Below the pieces are notes generated by a model. The model made no database searches and was not told the DNA's origin. It worked only from the letters and a program-made list of their open reading frames with translations. A stretch of DNA of 36,553 bases, from NCBI GenBank assembly GCA_022820365.1, contig JAJEFO010000121.1, forward strand, positions 1-36,553, given 5' to 3'. This stretch comes from Silicimonas sp. Its GTDB lineage: Bacteria; Pseudomonadota; Alphaproteobacteria; Rhodobacterales; Rhodobacteraceae. Positions 8,644-18,903 of this stretch are shown here, one piece after another (position 1 is the first letter of the stretch; the number at the start of each line of letters is the position of its first letter). Both the position numbers and the translations under genes were made by a program.

Positions 8644-9789
8644 TCAGCGCCCCGGAAGGGCATCCACCGCCAGCACGTGCCGCACCAGCGCGACCTGCCC
8701 CGATACGCCGAGCTTTCGGTAGACCTGCTTGGTCAGCCAGCGCACGTAGTCCTCGCTCCAGCCCTGGGCCGCGGCGATCTCGCGCAGGTTCAGACCCTCG
8801 GCCAGCAGCGCCGCCATCCGGCCCTCCGACGCCGTCAACCCAAGCGTCACCGCCACTCGCTGCGCGTCAATCCGGGGGCGGCGCGCCGGGTCGACCACCA
8901 GCACCAGAACCGCCACCCGCCGCCCCCCGAAATCCGCCGCCGCGTCGCCCACCGGCATGACGTGCAGCCCCAGCCGCGACCGGCCCGAGCGGCGCTGGAC
9001 CGTCATCGAGCCGCCGCTCGGGGCCTCGCCCAGGAACTCCGGCAGCGCGTGCGCCAGCAACCGGCGCAGGCGGCTGCGGTCCGCCGGCAGCACGGCGTCC
9101 AGGGTCCCGTCGCCCTCGACCAGCCCGTCTCCGCGGCGCAGGATCTCCAGCGCCGGCGCGTTCGCCTCCAGCACCCGCCCGCCGCGGTCGAGCTGCACCA
9201 CGCCGATCCGGTCCTTGTCCAGAAGCCCCGCCAGGCCGGCGCCCAGCGCATCGGCCTCCGCCAGCGCCTGCCGGATCAGGACCGATCGGTGGAAATGCGG
9301 CAGCAACCGCTCGATCATCTCCATCTGGTCGGACTGCCAGCCGCCGTCGCCGACGGGGTCGCCGACGCACCAGACGATGCGAAGGCCGTCCGGCCCTTCG
9401 AACCGCACATACAGGCCGTTCCGGCTGCCCAGGTCGCGCAGGCCCTCGTTGTACGCCAGCGACGTCTTCAGCTCGTCTTCGGTATAGAGGTCGCGGACGC
9501 GCGCCAGCCGGCCGTGGGGCAGCTGCCTCAGACGCGGCATCCCTTCGTCGTGCGGGTGATAGGCGCTGAAGTACGCGCGCGCCTGCTCATGCACGCTCTC
9601 TCCGCGGCGAAGATAGCGGGCGAAGTGGATGCGCACGTCGTCGTCCAGTCCTTCGCCGACGATCAGTGCGTTCCCGCTGGCGCCGACAGTCTCCTCGATC
9701 AGCGCCGTGGCGGCAGGCCAGCGGACGTCGTCGAGGGCGGCCTCGTACAGCGCCGCCAGGCTGCGCTCGAAGGCACTGTCCGGGTTCAC
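8644..9789 (-). CDS. LuxR-family HTH transcriptional regulator
   Basis: This 381-residue protein has a C-terminal GerE/LuxR-type helix-turn-helix from about residue 316, with LGLTASEGRMAALLAEG, LREIAAAQGWSEDYVRWLTKQVYRKLGV. The recognition segment departs slightly from the usual SxxTVxxHxxxIxxKL pattern. The middle (around residues 185-300) looks PAS-like, with IGVVQLDRGGRVLEANAPALEIL, so it may sense a small ligand or redox state. There is no recognisable acyl-homoserine-lactone domain. I chose GTG at 9789 because GGGGGGA sits about 6 bases upstream; an ATG at 9915 would add 42 low-complexity residues. The gene is divergent from the P450 and faces the adhesin. The two copies of the dyad flanking it make autoregulation and control of both neighbours a reasonable inference. 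Confidence 0.8.
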   Translation of the reverse strand: MNPDSAFERSLAALYEAALDDVRWPAATALIEETVGASGNALIVGEGLDDDVRIHFARYLRRGESVHEQARAYFSAYHPHDEGMPRLRQLPHGRLARVRDLYTEDELKTSLAYNEGLRDLGSRNGLYVRFEGPDGLRIVWCVGDPVGDGGWQSDQMEMIERLLPHFHRSVLIRQALAEADALGAGLAGLLDKDRIGVVQLDRGGRVLEANAPALEILRRGDGLVEGDGTLDAVLPADRSRLRRLLAHALPEFLGEAPSGGSMTVQRRSGRSRLGLHVMPVGDAAADFGGRRVAVLVLVVDPARRPRIDAQRVAVTLGLTASEGRMAALLAEGLNLREIAAAQGWSEDYVRWLTKQVYRKLGVSGQVALVRHVLAVDALPGR

Positions 9790-10315
9790 GCCGCGTCCCC
9801 CCAGCGGCGCGGGCCTGCCCGCGCAACCCCCGACCCGGCCTGCTGAATATCGGTACCCCTGTCCACTGTCCTCCCCGAGCGGGTGAATCCGGCCGACACC
9901 GCCCTGACCTGCCACCGTCCCCGCCGCCGCCGACGGCGGCAGGCGCGGACAGGCCCGGTGCGCGAACCGCCACGCCCAAACCTAGGCAAGTTCCGGACGC
10001 CCCGCCAGCCTGCCACTTGGGAGGTATTGAAAAATCGGGCAGAGAAAATTACGCCTTGCCCATGACATGTTTCCTCCGCGAATCAGACAATCCGCAATCC
10101 CTCGCTTCAGCATTCGCCGCCCGGGGCGGCACGCCCCGCGCGCTGAAGCTTGCGGATCGCGACCCGGGCTTGCCAGCAATCCGACCCATGCGCCGGATCT
10201 TCCACGACCAGATCACCGCCCCGATCCCCGTCTCGCCGCCGGGCCCGCGCGACCGGCGACCGTCGTGACCGCGGCGGCGCGCGCGGCGCCGTCGCCCGGC
10301 GGCGGGGGCGCACTG
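9790..10315. other. Divergent intergenic region between the LuxR-type regulator and the P450
   Basis: This 526-bp stretch separates two divergent genes and should hold both promoters. It contains the second copy of the 22-bp dyad at 10009-10030. Open frames run through it as extensions of both genes, but their translations are arginine- and proline-rich and not domain-like. I see no convincing small gene or RNA. Confidence 0.6.
10009..10030. promoter_or_regulatory. Lux-box-like dyad, copy 2 (between regulator and P450)
   Basis: This copy matches 8559-8580 over 22 bp with a single mismatch and has the same dyad core CCTGCCACTTGGGAGG. It lies about 220 bp upstream of the regulator start and about 290 bp upstream of the chosen P450 start, so it could serve either. 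Its reuse on both sides of the LuxR-type gene favours an operator over chance. Confidence 0.5.
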
Positions 10316-11581
<1,266 letters not shown>

Positions 11582-12243
11582 CCCGCCGCAACGCCGGCCC
11601 CCGATCTGAAAAACCGGCCGCCTGCGCAGCGCTTCCCCCCGCAAGTCGCCCGGACATCACGGAAGCCGGTCGTGCAGGACGGGGTCGTTGCCGCGATGCC
11701 GACGTCGGCTGGCTCGCTCCGCACCGCGACGCGCAACTGGGCGCTCTCAACAGGCTCGGCCACCGTCACGCCGCCCTTGGCCGGTCCGCCTGCGCCGTCG
11801 CGGTCGCACGACGTGCCGCCGCCCAGCCGTCCAGGTCCGAGCGGCGGCAGCGCACCCGGCCTGAAGGGGTCTTCAATCGCGACCGATCCTGCAGCCCGGG
11901 GTGAAGCGGATGGTCGAAACGGTCGCGGGTCGGAAGCCGTTCACGGATTTCGACTGCCGCAACGAGAACTGCATCCCCGGCAGTCGCTGCTGCTCTGGAC
12001 GCGCGCACCGCCCGTTCCCGTCGTCCAGGGTCGGCCGATTCCTGACATGGTCATCTGGCCTGCCGTCAATCCGCCGGACAATACCGAGCCCGGTTCGGTT
12101 GGCGCCATCAGGGGATCGCGGTGCTCGACGGAATCGTCACTGCCACCCAAATGATTGCCGACGCAGAGTTGTTTTCGCAACAGTTGATTGAAGCTGCACA
12201 GGTGACAGTGACGGATCATTGATACCACCGTGCACTCACATGA
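11582..12243. other. Gene-poor region between the P450 and the broken PNPOx gene
   Basis: About 660 bp hold no reading frame I can support. Frames of 80-250 codons exist on both strands, but their translations show no domain pattern and overlap one another. The right part, next to the truncated gene at 12244, may be the debris of an old insertion. Confidence 0.5.
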
Positions 12244-12651
12244 AAAGCCGATGACGTCCTGACTGAATGCAGGGGCAACGAGACGGCGGCCCACGTGCGC
12301 CTGTCTGACAGGATGACGCTGATGTTCTGCGCCTTTGAAGGCGAAGCTCTCATCCTTCGCGTCTACGGCACGGCCCGGGCCACCCATCCACAGGATGCCG
12401 ACTGGGCCGAGAAAGCCGCCGCTTTCCCCGATCTTGCCGGTGCGCGGCAGCTGATCGACATGAAGATCGATCTGGTCCAGACTTCCTGCGGCACCGGCGT
12501 GCCCTTCATGGAATTCAAGGCTCAGCGCGGCCCCGACGAACTGGTCCCTTATTTCGAGAAGATGCGCCCGGAGGGAGTCACTGCCTGCCGGAGGAGAAAG
12601 GACACTCACAGCATCGATGGTTGCGAAACGGGCATTTTCCATGCCGATTGA
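12244..12651 (+). pseudogene. Fragment of a pyridoxamine 5'-phosphate oxidase family (FMN-binding) protein
   Basis: Readable as GNETAAHVRLSDRMTLMFCAF, then ILRVYG, GARQLIDMKIDLVQTSCGTGVPFM and ending near SIDGCETGIF. This order matches the C-terminal two-thirds of small PNPOx-like flavoproteins that carry a GNETxAH motif, VQTSCGxGVP and a final SIDGxPT. The expected N-terminal part, including the start and first strand, is absent: the frame opens after a stop at 12241-12243 and its first codons do not resemble the family. Near the end, where I expect YWRRKN, it reads CRRRKD. It looks like a decayed gene cut by an event on its left, just outside the integrase. Confidence 0.65.
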
Positions 12652-12960
12652 GTTGCATTCCGCCGATTCTACCAGATTGCCTTCACGACTCGCACGAAGC
12701 CGCAAATTGATGCGCCGATGACTCTCAGCCCCGCGAACCGGGAAAGGAACTGTACGCCGTTGAAACTGAAAGTGTCATTCCGATGACCACTCCAGGGTGC
12801 CTCAGGATCCCGTGCGGCCCCTCCTGTCCATGGTCGAAGATTCCCTTTTCAACAGAGACAAAACACGCCTTCCAGGAGGGCGGACGGATGCGCCCCTACG
12901 GGGCGCATCCGTCGATCGCAACGTGTTGACAATTTGGGCGAAATAGTGGCTGATCGAGAC
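12652..12960. other. Intergenic region upstream of the integrase
   Basis: This region holds no supported gene. It contains the long hairpin at 12883-12913 and a perfect TTGACA hexamer at 12926-12931, 30 bp ahead of the integrase ATG. I see no good -10 hexamer at the expected distance. Confidence 0.6.
12883..12913. promoter_or_regulatory. Perfect 14-bp stem hairpin upstream of the integrase
   Basis: The arms GACGGATGCGCCCC (12883-12896) and its exact complement (12900-12913) enclose a 3-base TAC loop. It has no T-run on either side, so an intrinsic terminator is unlikely. Possible roles are an integrase arm or core site, an operator for the integrase, or a transcription barrier at the island edge. 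Confidence 0.6.
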
Positions 12961-14313
12961 ATGCCCTCGAACTCAACACCACAAGCGGGAAAGCGCGTCG
13001 CGCGCATCAGGATGACCCTCACCGCGCGCACCGTCGAAGCACTCCAGCCGAAGGCGAGGGCCTACACCGCATGGGACGACAGGATCACCGGATTCGGCGT
13101 CCGCGTTCAGCCGTCCGGCCTGCGCTCGTATCTCGTCAACTATCGTGCCGGAGATCGCGGCCGGAAGGCGCCGCACCGGCGAATCGTCATCGGCCGCCAC
13201 GGGCACATCACCGCCGACCAGGCACGCCGCCGCGCCCGCGAGATCCTCGGCCGCGTCGCCCTGGGCGAGGATCCGCTCGCCGACCGTGCCCGCACACGAT
13301 CCATCCCCACCCTGCGCAAGGCCTTCAAGGACTACCTGGCCGTCGGCCCCAAGCGCAGGGACAGCACGATCGCCAACTACCGCCGTGCCGTTCACCGGGA
13401 TCTCGGCGACTGGCTCGACCGGTCTCTCGACGACATCGACAGGCGCGACGTCGAGCGGAGGTTCCACGAACTGACCGAACGGCCATGCTGGGTGCAGGCG
13501 AACACCGCCATGAAACTGCTCGGCGCGATTTACCGCCGGCCATGTCTCGATTTCGAGGACTTGCGCAATCCGGTGGAGCTCTGGCGCGCCGCCGGTGGGC
13601 GGCTGCACCGCCCGCGCCGCCGCCGCATCCAGCCGCCGTCGGAAGTCCTGCCATGCTGGAACCGCGGCTTCGAGACGGCGGTGCGCAACCCGGTCGCCCG
13701 CGACGCCTTCCGCTTCGGACTCTACACCGGAATGCGGCTCACGGAAGTGATTTCCCTCGCCTGGACGCAGGTCGACATGGCGGCCATGACCATCCGCATC
13801 GAGGACACCAAGAGCGGCGAGCCGCTGGAATTCCCGGTCACCCGACAGCTTGCCGCCATCCTGGAGCGCAGGTTCACGGAGCGGAACCGATTTCCGGGGA
13901 AAGCGCAGGCGTGGGTGTTTCCGTCCGAGACCAGCGCGTCCGGCCACCTCGAATCCATCCAGCATCTGAACGCGCGCATCGGCGAGACCGGCGGCGCGAA
14001 GTTCTGGTTCCATGCGCTCCGCAACTGCTTCATCACGGTCGCCGATCGCGAGCTCATGCTGCCGACCAGCCTCACCAAGCGGCTGGTCAACCATGCTCCG
14101 TCCAACGACGTCACCCAAGGCTACGCCGCCGACTGGACCATGGCGCAGCTGCGCGACGCCGCCCAACGGATCGCGGACAAGATCGACGAGCTGATTCGTG
14201 GATTGAGCCCCGCGCCTGTAACTCGTTCACAAACTACATTTCAGTCGTACACAACCGCAGCTGAGTCCTTGGAAACAATGTCAGCAAACCTTCCCAGCAG
14301 TACTTCTGAGTAG
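12961..14313 (+). CDS. Tyrosine recombinase / phage-type integrase
   Basis: This 450-residue protein has the order of a genomic-island integrase: an N-terminal arm-binding domain (TARTVEALQP, WDDRITGFGVRV, LVNYR), a SAM-like core-binding domain (about 115-210) and a C-terminal catalytic domain. Likely catalytic residues are Arg259 (TGMRLTE), Lys284 (DTKSGE), His351 and Arg354 (HALR), His378 (LVNHA) and Tyr388 (TQGYAADW). ATG 12961 is preferred; ATG 13012 is an alternative and a GTG at 12934 lies further upstream. Codon use is GC-rich until the last 30-odd codons, where composition falls sharply into the low-GC island. It probably catalysed integration of the island to its right. Confidence 0.88.
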   Translation: MPSNSTPQAGKRVARIRMTLTARTVEALQPKARAYTAWDDRITGFGVRVQPSGLRSYLVNYRAGDRGRKAPHRRIVIGRHGHITADQARRRAREILGRVALGEDPLADRARTRSIPTLRKAFKDYLAVGPKRRDSTIANYRRAVHRDLGDWLDRSLDDIDRRDVERRFHELTERPCWVQANTAMKLLGAIYRRPCLDFEDLRNPVELWRAAGGRLHRPRRRRIQPPSEVLPCWNRGFETAVRNPVARDAFRFGLYTGMRLTEVISLAWTQVDMAAMTIRIEDTKSGEPLEFPVTRQLAAILERRFTERNRFPGKAQAWVFPSETSASGHLESIQHLNARIGETGGAKFWFHALRNCFITVADRELMLPTSLTKRLVNHAPSNDVTQGYAADWTMAQLRDAAQRIADKIDELIRGLSPAPVTRSQTTFQSYTTAAESLETMSANLPSSTSE

Positions 14314-14566
14314 CAATTTCGTAAAGCTTCCGGATAAACACACGACAACTACATCGCATGAAACTCCCTTGCTCAAAATCCGCTCTCATCAGCAACGACC
14401 GGTTCCAACCGTTGCCATTTCCAACATCGAGTTGCATGTTCTGCACTAGACAGCCTATGAGTGACAGAACACCAGCACTGAGACCAAATCTACTTCGAAC
14501 ATCTTCCTCTAGCCCATTGCACAACCCTCACTCTTCTCCCCATCTACACCATTGGAAGAAATACCA

Positions 14567-15079
14567 GTGAACGACATCATCGACTTGGCCAACAAACGTT
14601 CGGAACCAAAAGGTCTCGTCGACTATTGGAGAGAACACACCGTCAGCGCGATCTTGTGGCCTTCGGCCTGGAGAACGGCCACAATCGCACAGACACTGCA
14701 CTGGATCCGCGTCGAGTTCTCTCCCAGAAACGCAAAAAAGATTCCAAAGACTCCTGGCATTTACGCCTTTTCAATCTCAATAAAGAAAAGCATTATGCCC
14801 GAAAACAGCACAATTGTTTATTTTGGGGAGACAAACTCCCTTCAAAGTCGCTATAGAGACTATTTGAGTGAAATGAAGCTTGGACCAAAACGAATTAAGT
14901 TCGAAAGACTCTTTAGGCTCTGGCCAAAAGACCTGGACTTCATTTACGCTGAGGTCCCGGAGGACAATGTAGATTTAGAATGTATCGAAGAGACATTAAA
15001 CGACTCTGTAATTCCAGAATGCGTAGTAAATGACTTTAGTGCGGAAGTGGTCAAACTTGTCCGAGTCTTGAGGGGATAA
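14567..15079 (+). CDS. GIY-YIG nuclease-like protein
   Basis: This is a 170-residue protein with a GIY-YIG pattern: GIY at 64-66 (PGIYAF), the second motif as YFG at 85-87 (IVYFGET), a conserved Arg95 (SLQSRYRDYL) and a downstream glutamate, E141 or E142 (CIEETLND), with Asn155 in the place of the usual late Asn. The family makes metal-dependent single- or double-strand cuts. The start is GTG 14567 with GGAAGAA 8 bases upstream; TTG 14552 is an alternative. Its stop is 4 bp before the DGQHR gene, so the two form an operon. Composition is clearly poorer in GC than the integrase. A divergent, inactive member cannot be excluded. Confidence 0.65.
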   Translation: MNDIIDLANKRSEPKGLVDYWREHTVSAILWPSAWRTATIAQTLHWIRVEFSPRNAKKIPKTPGIYAFSISIKKSIMPENSTIVYFGETNSLQSRYRDYLSEMKLGPKRIKFERLFRLWPKDLDFIYAEVPEDNVDLECIEETLNDSVIPECVVNDFSAEVVKLVRVLRG

Positions 15080-15083
15080 AATT

Positions 15084-16409
15084 ATGTCAAGAAAACCTAC
15101 ACGAACATATCTCCCAGCACTCAAAGGCCGGGTTGGTAAGTGGGCATTCTACACAACCCTTATGAAGTTTTCAGAGTTGACGGACCGTGTTCACCTCAGC
15201 GATGAGATTTATAAAAACAAAAAGTTGTCGAAAATGATCCAACGCATGATTACAGAAGGGCGAGCCGAAAATATCGCTCAGTACATAACGACCGAAGAAG
15301 AGCGCTTTTTTCCCGCCATGGTTGTTGCGGTCTTCGAAGGATCCCCCAACTGGCTAGAGTTTTCCATTAGCACAAGAAAGGCGCCGAGGAGATTCGACGA
15401 GAAACTACTCGACTTGTCAAAACTGGACTCATTCGGCTTCCTTGAATTAACTGGTAAGGAAAAGCTGTTTCCACTGGATGGGCAGCATCGCCTGGCGGGA
15501 ATTCGCGAGGCGCTCTCGCAGCTCCAATCAACAGACAGTCTCGTTCCTGACGACGAAATCGCAGTAATGTTGGTGTCGCATGACCCTTCGGTCGCCGGCC
15601 GAGTAAGGTCCAGAAGGTTGTTCACTGTCCTTAACAAAAGAGCTGTTCCCGTAAGAAAACACGAGACCATTGCGCTGGACGAAGACGATGTCATGGCTAT
15701 AGCCACTCGGCATCTGGTAGAGAATTTCAAGCCGCTGTCTCGCGAAAAGGTCATTTCCTATCGTCAAAATGCTAATATAACCTATGCAGACAGGTCAATT
15801 TTCACCACAATTGTGACTCTCTATGACACCATGCAAGAGGTATTTAAACCACTGTCAGGGAGCAAGATTCACGAACTAAAGTATAACCGTCCTTCGGACG
15901 ATTGGCTGTCTGTCTATCTGCGCATCTCCGAAACTTACTTTGAGCTGATGTTCGATTGCTTCCCTGAGGTATCCGAAGCCCTTAAGTCGAGGAGTCCCAG
16001 CTCCATTATTGCAGAGCATCGACATGACTCTGGCGGGCACATCCTCTTTCGCCCGGTTGGACAGAAATTGCTATCGGAATTGATATCCTCGTATCTTGAA
16101 TTCCACTGGACCGAAGTATTCGAGGATCCTCAAGATGACCCGGAGGAAATACTCAGTAAAGCAACGTCTTGCTTGTCCGATGCATTTGATATGTTTTCCG
16201 ACATTCCGACAGATCTTACGCAGCCGCCTTATGCTGGTTTGATTTGGATTCCTGAGACAAGAAAGATGTCTATCGGCCGAATGACCATTGTCCGAGACAT
16301 CGTTTTGATGAGATATGGATTTCTCAGTTCGCGGGCTGGACGTTTACTTTCTGATCGCCTACAGAAGAGCATTGGTACCGAGTTTTCCATAGATGAGTTT
16401 CTATGGTAA
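15084..16409 (+). CDS. DGQHR-domain (DndB-like) protein
   Basis: This 441-residue protein carries LFPLDGQHRLAGI with DGQHR at 132-136, the hallmark of the DndB/DGQHR family. Around it are family-like segments: FPAMVVAVFEG (about 76-85), the DDEIAVMLVSHDPS region, and RRLFTVLNKRAVPVRKHETIALDEDD, which parallels the MFADLNRYAIRPSKS segment of the DndB in this window. DndB acts as a transcriptional regulator and limits modification in characterised Dnd systems. This second copy is longer than DndB and is coupled to a GIY-YIG gene 4 bp upstream, not to the dnd operon. It converges on dndE. It may recognise phosphorothioate or another mark on behalf of the nuclease, but that is inference. Confidence 0.75.
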   Translation: MSRKPTRTYLPALKGRVGKWAFYTTLMKFSELTDRVHLSDEIYKNKKLSKMIQRMITEGRAENIAQYITTEEERFFPAMVVAVFEGSPNWLEFSISTRKAPRRFDEKLLDLSKLDSFGFLELTGKEKLFPLDGQHRLAGIREALSQLQSTDSLVPDDEIAVMLVSHDPSVAGRVRSRRLFTVLNKRAVPVRKHETIALDEDDVMAIATRHLVENFKPLSREKVISYRQNANITYADRSIFTTIVTLYDTMQEVFKPLSGSKIHELKYNRPSDDWLSVYLRISETYFELMFDCFPEVSEALKSRSPSSIIAEHRHDSGGHILFRPVGQKLLSELISSYLEFHWTEVFEDPQDDPEEILSKATSCLSDAFDMFSDIPTDLTQPPYAGLIWIPETRKMSIGRMTIVRDIVLMRYGFLSSRAGRLLSDRLQKSIGTEFSIDEFLW

Positions 16410-16528
16410 TATCGCACTTACACCGGTCGGATACTGATTCTCATCAACCAAAGCCGGTTTCTTCAGGCCATACAGTTCCACATGCGGATTTGAGGGAATT
16501 TCCGGTGGTTCGGCTCGGACATTGCCCA

Positions 16529-16912
16529 TTACTCAGCCGTCGATGCTAGCCGTATCAGATCGTCTATCTTGCGTAATTCTTTGTTTCCTGCGAGGTAGGA
16601 AATCCCGCGGTGCAGGTGCAGCCGAAACTGCTGTGCCAGAACGCTTGGAGCAGTGCCGAGTCCATCCTGCGTACATCGTTCCTTGAGCAATGTCAGATAA
16701 ACGTCCGCGTAACGGCCACCAAATACTCTCCAGCTCATCTCGACGTTGCTGTCCGCCGCTATTCTCCGCGCCGGTGGCACGCTACGTTCGGCAAGAGACA
16801 CGCAAAATGCCCACCGGCAAAGCTCGTTCCAGTGGTCGATGCCCGTTACCCGCTTGAGCTTCGTCAGCTGATCCTTGCCTTGCTGCGACAGCCGTATGTG
16901 TTCTATGGCCAC
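16529..16912 (-). CDS. dndE: DNA phosphorothioation protein DndE
   Basis: This is a 127-residue protein with the DndE signature near its N-terminus: IRLSQQGKDQLTKLKRVTGI then WNELCRWAFCVSLAE. DndE of other bacteria binds nicked DNA and is required, with DndC and DndD, for sulfur insertion into the backbone. It is the last gene of the minus-strand operon and its start overlaps the dndD stop by one base. The length fits the family, and nothing suggests it is broken. Downstream it converges on the DGQHR gene, with 119 bp between them and no obvious terminator hairpin. Confidence 0.9.
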   Translation of the reverse strand: MAIEHIRLSQQGKDQLTKLKRVTGIDHWNELCRWAFCVSLAERSVPPARRIAADSNVEMSWRVFGGRYADVYLTLLKERCTQDGLGTAPSVLAQQFRLHLHRGISYLAGNKELRKIDDLIRLASTAE

Positions 16913-18903
16913 TATCCAGGCACCTTGTTCGCCAAGTATCCTGGCAAGACTTGTGTTTCTCCAGCTTCATCATCGTACGAAAGCTGATACGCCCTACCAA
17001 TCCATGGGTTGAGTTTGTCCAAGTATTCGCCCGCAATTTCCTCGTCCGTCGACAACAGTACTACTTGGTGGCTGGCAAACGGCAGATATCGTTCTACAAG
17101 GTGCATTCGGTGTCCCGAGTCCAGTCGACCCAGCGGCGTGTCGATTGCCGTAGGCAGCGGACGACCGGACGCTCTTGCTAGACCCCACAGAAGTGCGATC
17201 GCAAGCAGCTGGCGTTCACCTGCTGATAGCCGTTCCGAACTAAGGACATTTCCGTCACGCCCGTAGAGCGTCAGGGACAACTCTTCTGGATCAATGGACA
17301 ACCGTGTAACCAGCGCCGACTTGCGCAACAGCTGCTGATAGCTTTCCAGGACCAAATGCTCAATTCGCCGAACGTGACGTTCGATCACTCTGCGCCGAAA
17401 CGCATCCAGCGTCATGCGCACTCTTGCAGAGTACTGCAATACTCGCTCCCGGTCTCGGCGCGCATTTTCTGCATGAGCCTCTTCCTGAATCAATCGGAAG
17501 AGCCTTTGTTCGTGGCGCTCCAACTCGCGCTTCTGCCGCTCGATGTCTTCGCCCATCGCCAATTCTGTCGACTGGAGTTCCGCCAATTCCTGCTTCAACC
17601 CCTCTCGCTCCGATGCAAGTTGTGCGATCGCATCAGTCTCCGGTACATTCTCCATCTCGATCTGCGCTTGGTCCAACGCCGTTCTCGCTTTCTCCTGACA
17701 TTCGAGCAGGCATTCACATTGCGCACTCACGTCCTTGAGACCGTCGCCTAGCAGGCCATGCAGGTCGCTACGCACTTCCGATTGCAGGTCGAGCATGATC
17801 TGCTTCGTGCCCTTCGCCAGTCGTTCGGCACGATCATCGGACAGGAATGTCTTCAGCACTTTGATAGTACGCTGGTCGATCGCCTCTCGACGCAAGTGCC
17901 TCAAGGTGGCAGCATCCCTATCTTTGAGACCTTCCGCCAGATAACGATCCCTTAAACTGGCCTCCTCTCGTGCATCTCGACAGCTGGCAGAATCCAGCAA
18001 CGCCCGAACAAGCATCAGCGGGAGCGAACCTATGGCGAGATCGCGCAACGCCCGCTCACCCTCGCGAACCGCTTCCTTTGCATCCAGCCACTTTCGTTCG
18101 ATCTCCTCCTTCCGGTCATAGAGTTCCCCTCCCATCTTGCGATAGGCATCCTCGTTCTCGCGCAGAGCACGTTGGCAACGGTCGATGCGATGAGTCCGCA
18201 ATGCCGCTCGCTCCTGCATCACCCCATCGATGCGCGCCCGCGAAGCGCGTACAGAATCCTGAATCTCCGCGATTTTCAAATTTCCGGGATTCGCCTTGTT
18301 TTCAGACCTTTTCCGACGTTCGTAGACCACGAGATCCTTTTGCAAGCGATCCACCAAGTCCAGTCCGAGAAGGTTTTGAATTGCGGCCCGGATCAGTGCT
18401 GACGAATCGTCCTGCGACGCGTACGCCTCCGCCTGCTCACCGTCGAACAGGAACAAATGCGCAATATTGGCCGGAAAAAACTCTTCGACCTGACTTGCCC
18501 AGTTGTCCGCCAAAGCAGGTTCTGGCACGCCATTCTTCAGGACTTCCACGGATTCGACACACCCCTTGCCGTTACGACGCCAAGACCGATGCAACATGTA
18601 CCGCTCCTCATGCCCCTCGACTGTGTAGCGGAAACAGACTTTGACTGAGGCCTCTCGAGTTGATGTTCCACGGTGAATCGAACGAGACAGGTATTCCTGA
18701 TAGCTGAGCGTGCCTCGATTGGAGAGCTTGGCGTGCGGACCAAACAGGCAAAGCTGAAGTCCGTCCAGAAAGGTTGTCTTTCCGCCGCCGTTCAGACCAC
18801 CGATCAACACGATTGGCCTCTTCGGCGACGGAGGCGTCAGCGTGACTGCATGCGACCCGGAATAGAGCCCGAAGTTCGTCAGCACGATCTGATCCAGGAT
18901 CAT
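16912..18903 (-). CDS. dndD: DNA phosphorothioation ATPase DndD (SMC/Rad50-like)
   Basis: This is a 663-residue ATPase with an N-terminal Walker A, GLNGGGKTT (36-44), and the family segment LFLFDGEQAEAY (about 150-161). A long charged, Leu/Glu/Arg-rich coiled-coil middle follows. The C-terminal half has the signature LSAGERQLLAIAL (about 559) and Walker B region AIDTPLGRLDS (about 586). DndD hydrolyses ATP, and is thought to remodel or nick DNA so that DndC can add sulfur. It overlaps dndC by 4 bp and dndE by 1 bp, so translation is probably coupled. The length is typical and all ATPase motifs are intact. Confidence 0.93.
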   Translation of the reverse strand: MILDQIVLTNFGLYSGSHAVTLTPPSPKRPIVLIGGLNGGGKTTFLDGLQLCLFGPHAKLSNRGTLSYQEYLSRSIHRGTSTREASVKVCFRYTVEGHEERYMLHRSWRRNGKGCVESVEVLKNGVPEPALADNWASQVEEFFPANIAHLFLFDGEQAEAYASQDDSSALIRAAIQNLLGLDLVDRLQKDLVVYERRKRSENKANPGNLKIAEIQDSVRASRARIDGVMQERAALRTHRIDRCQRALRENEDAYRKMGGELYDRKEEIERKWLDAKEAVREGERALRDLAIGSLPLMLVRALLDSASCRDAREEASLRDRYLAEGLKDRDAATLRHLRREAIDQRTIKVLKTFLSDDRAERLAKGTKQIMLDLQSEVRSDLHGLLGDGLKDVSAQCECLLECQEKARTALDQAQIEMENVPETDAIAQLASEREGLKQELAELQSTELAMGEDIERQKRELERHEQRLFRLIQEEAHAENARRDRERVLQYSARVRMTLDAFRRRVIERHVRRIEHLVLESYQQLLRKSALVTRLSIDPEELSLTLYGRDGNVLSSERLSAGERQLLAIALLWGLARASGRPLPTAIDTPLGRLDSGHRMHLVERYLPFASHQVVLLSTDEEIAGEYLDKLNPWIGRAYQLSYDDEAGETQVLPGYLANKVPG

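Noticed and set aside
11941-12705. Minus-strand open frame of 254 codons
   Set aside because: It lies opposite the PNPOx-family fragment and shows no family pattern.
12883-12913. Intrinsic terminator
   Set aside because: The stem is strong but no T-run follows on either strand.
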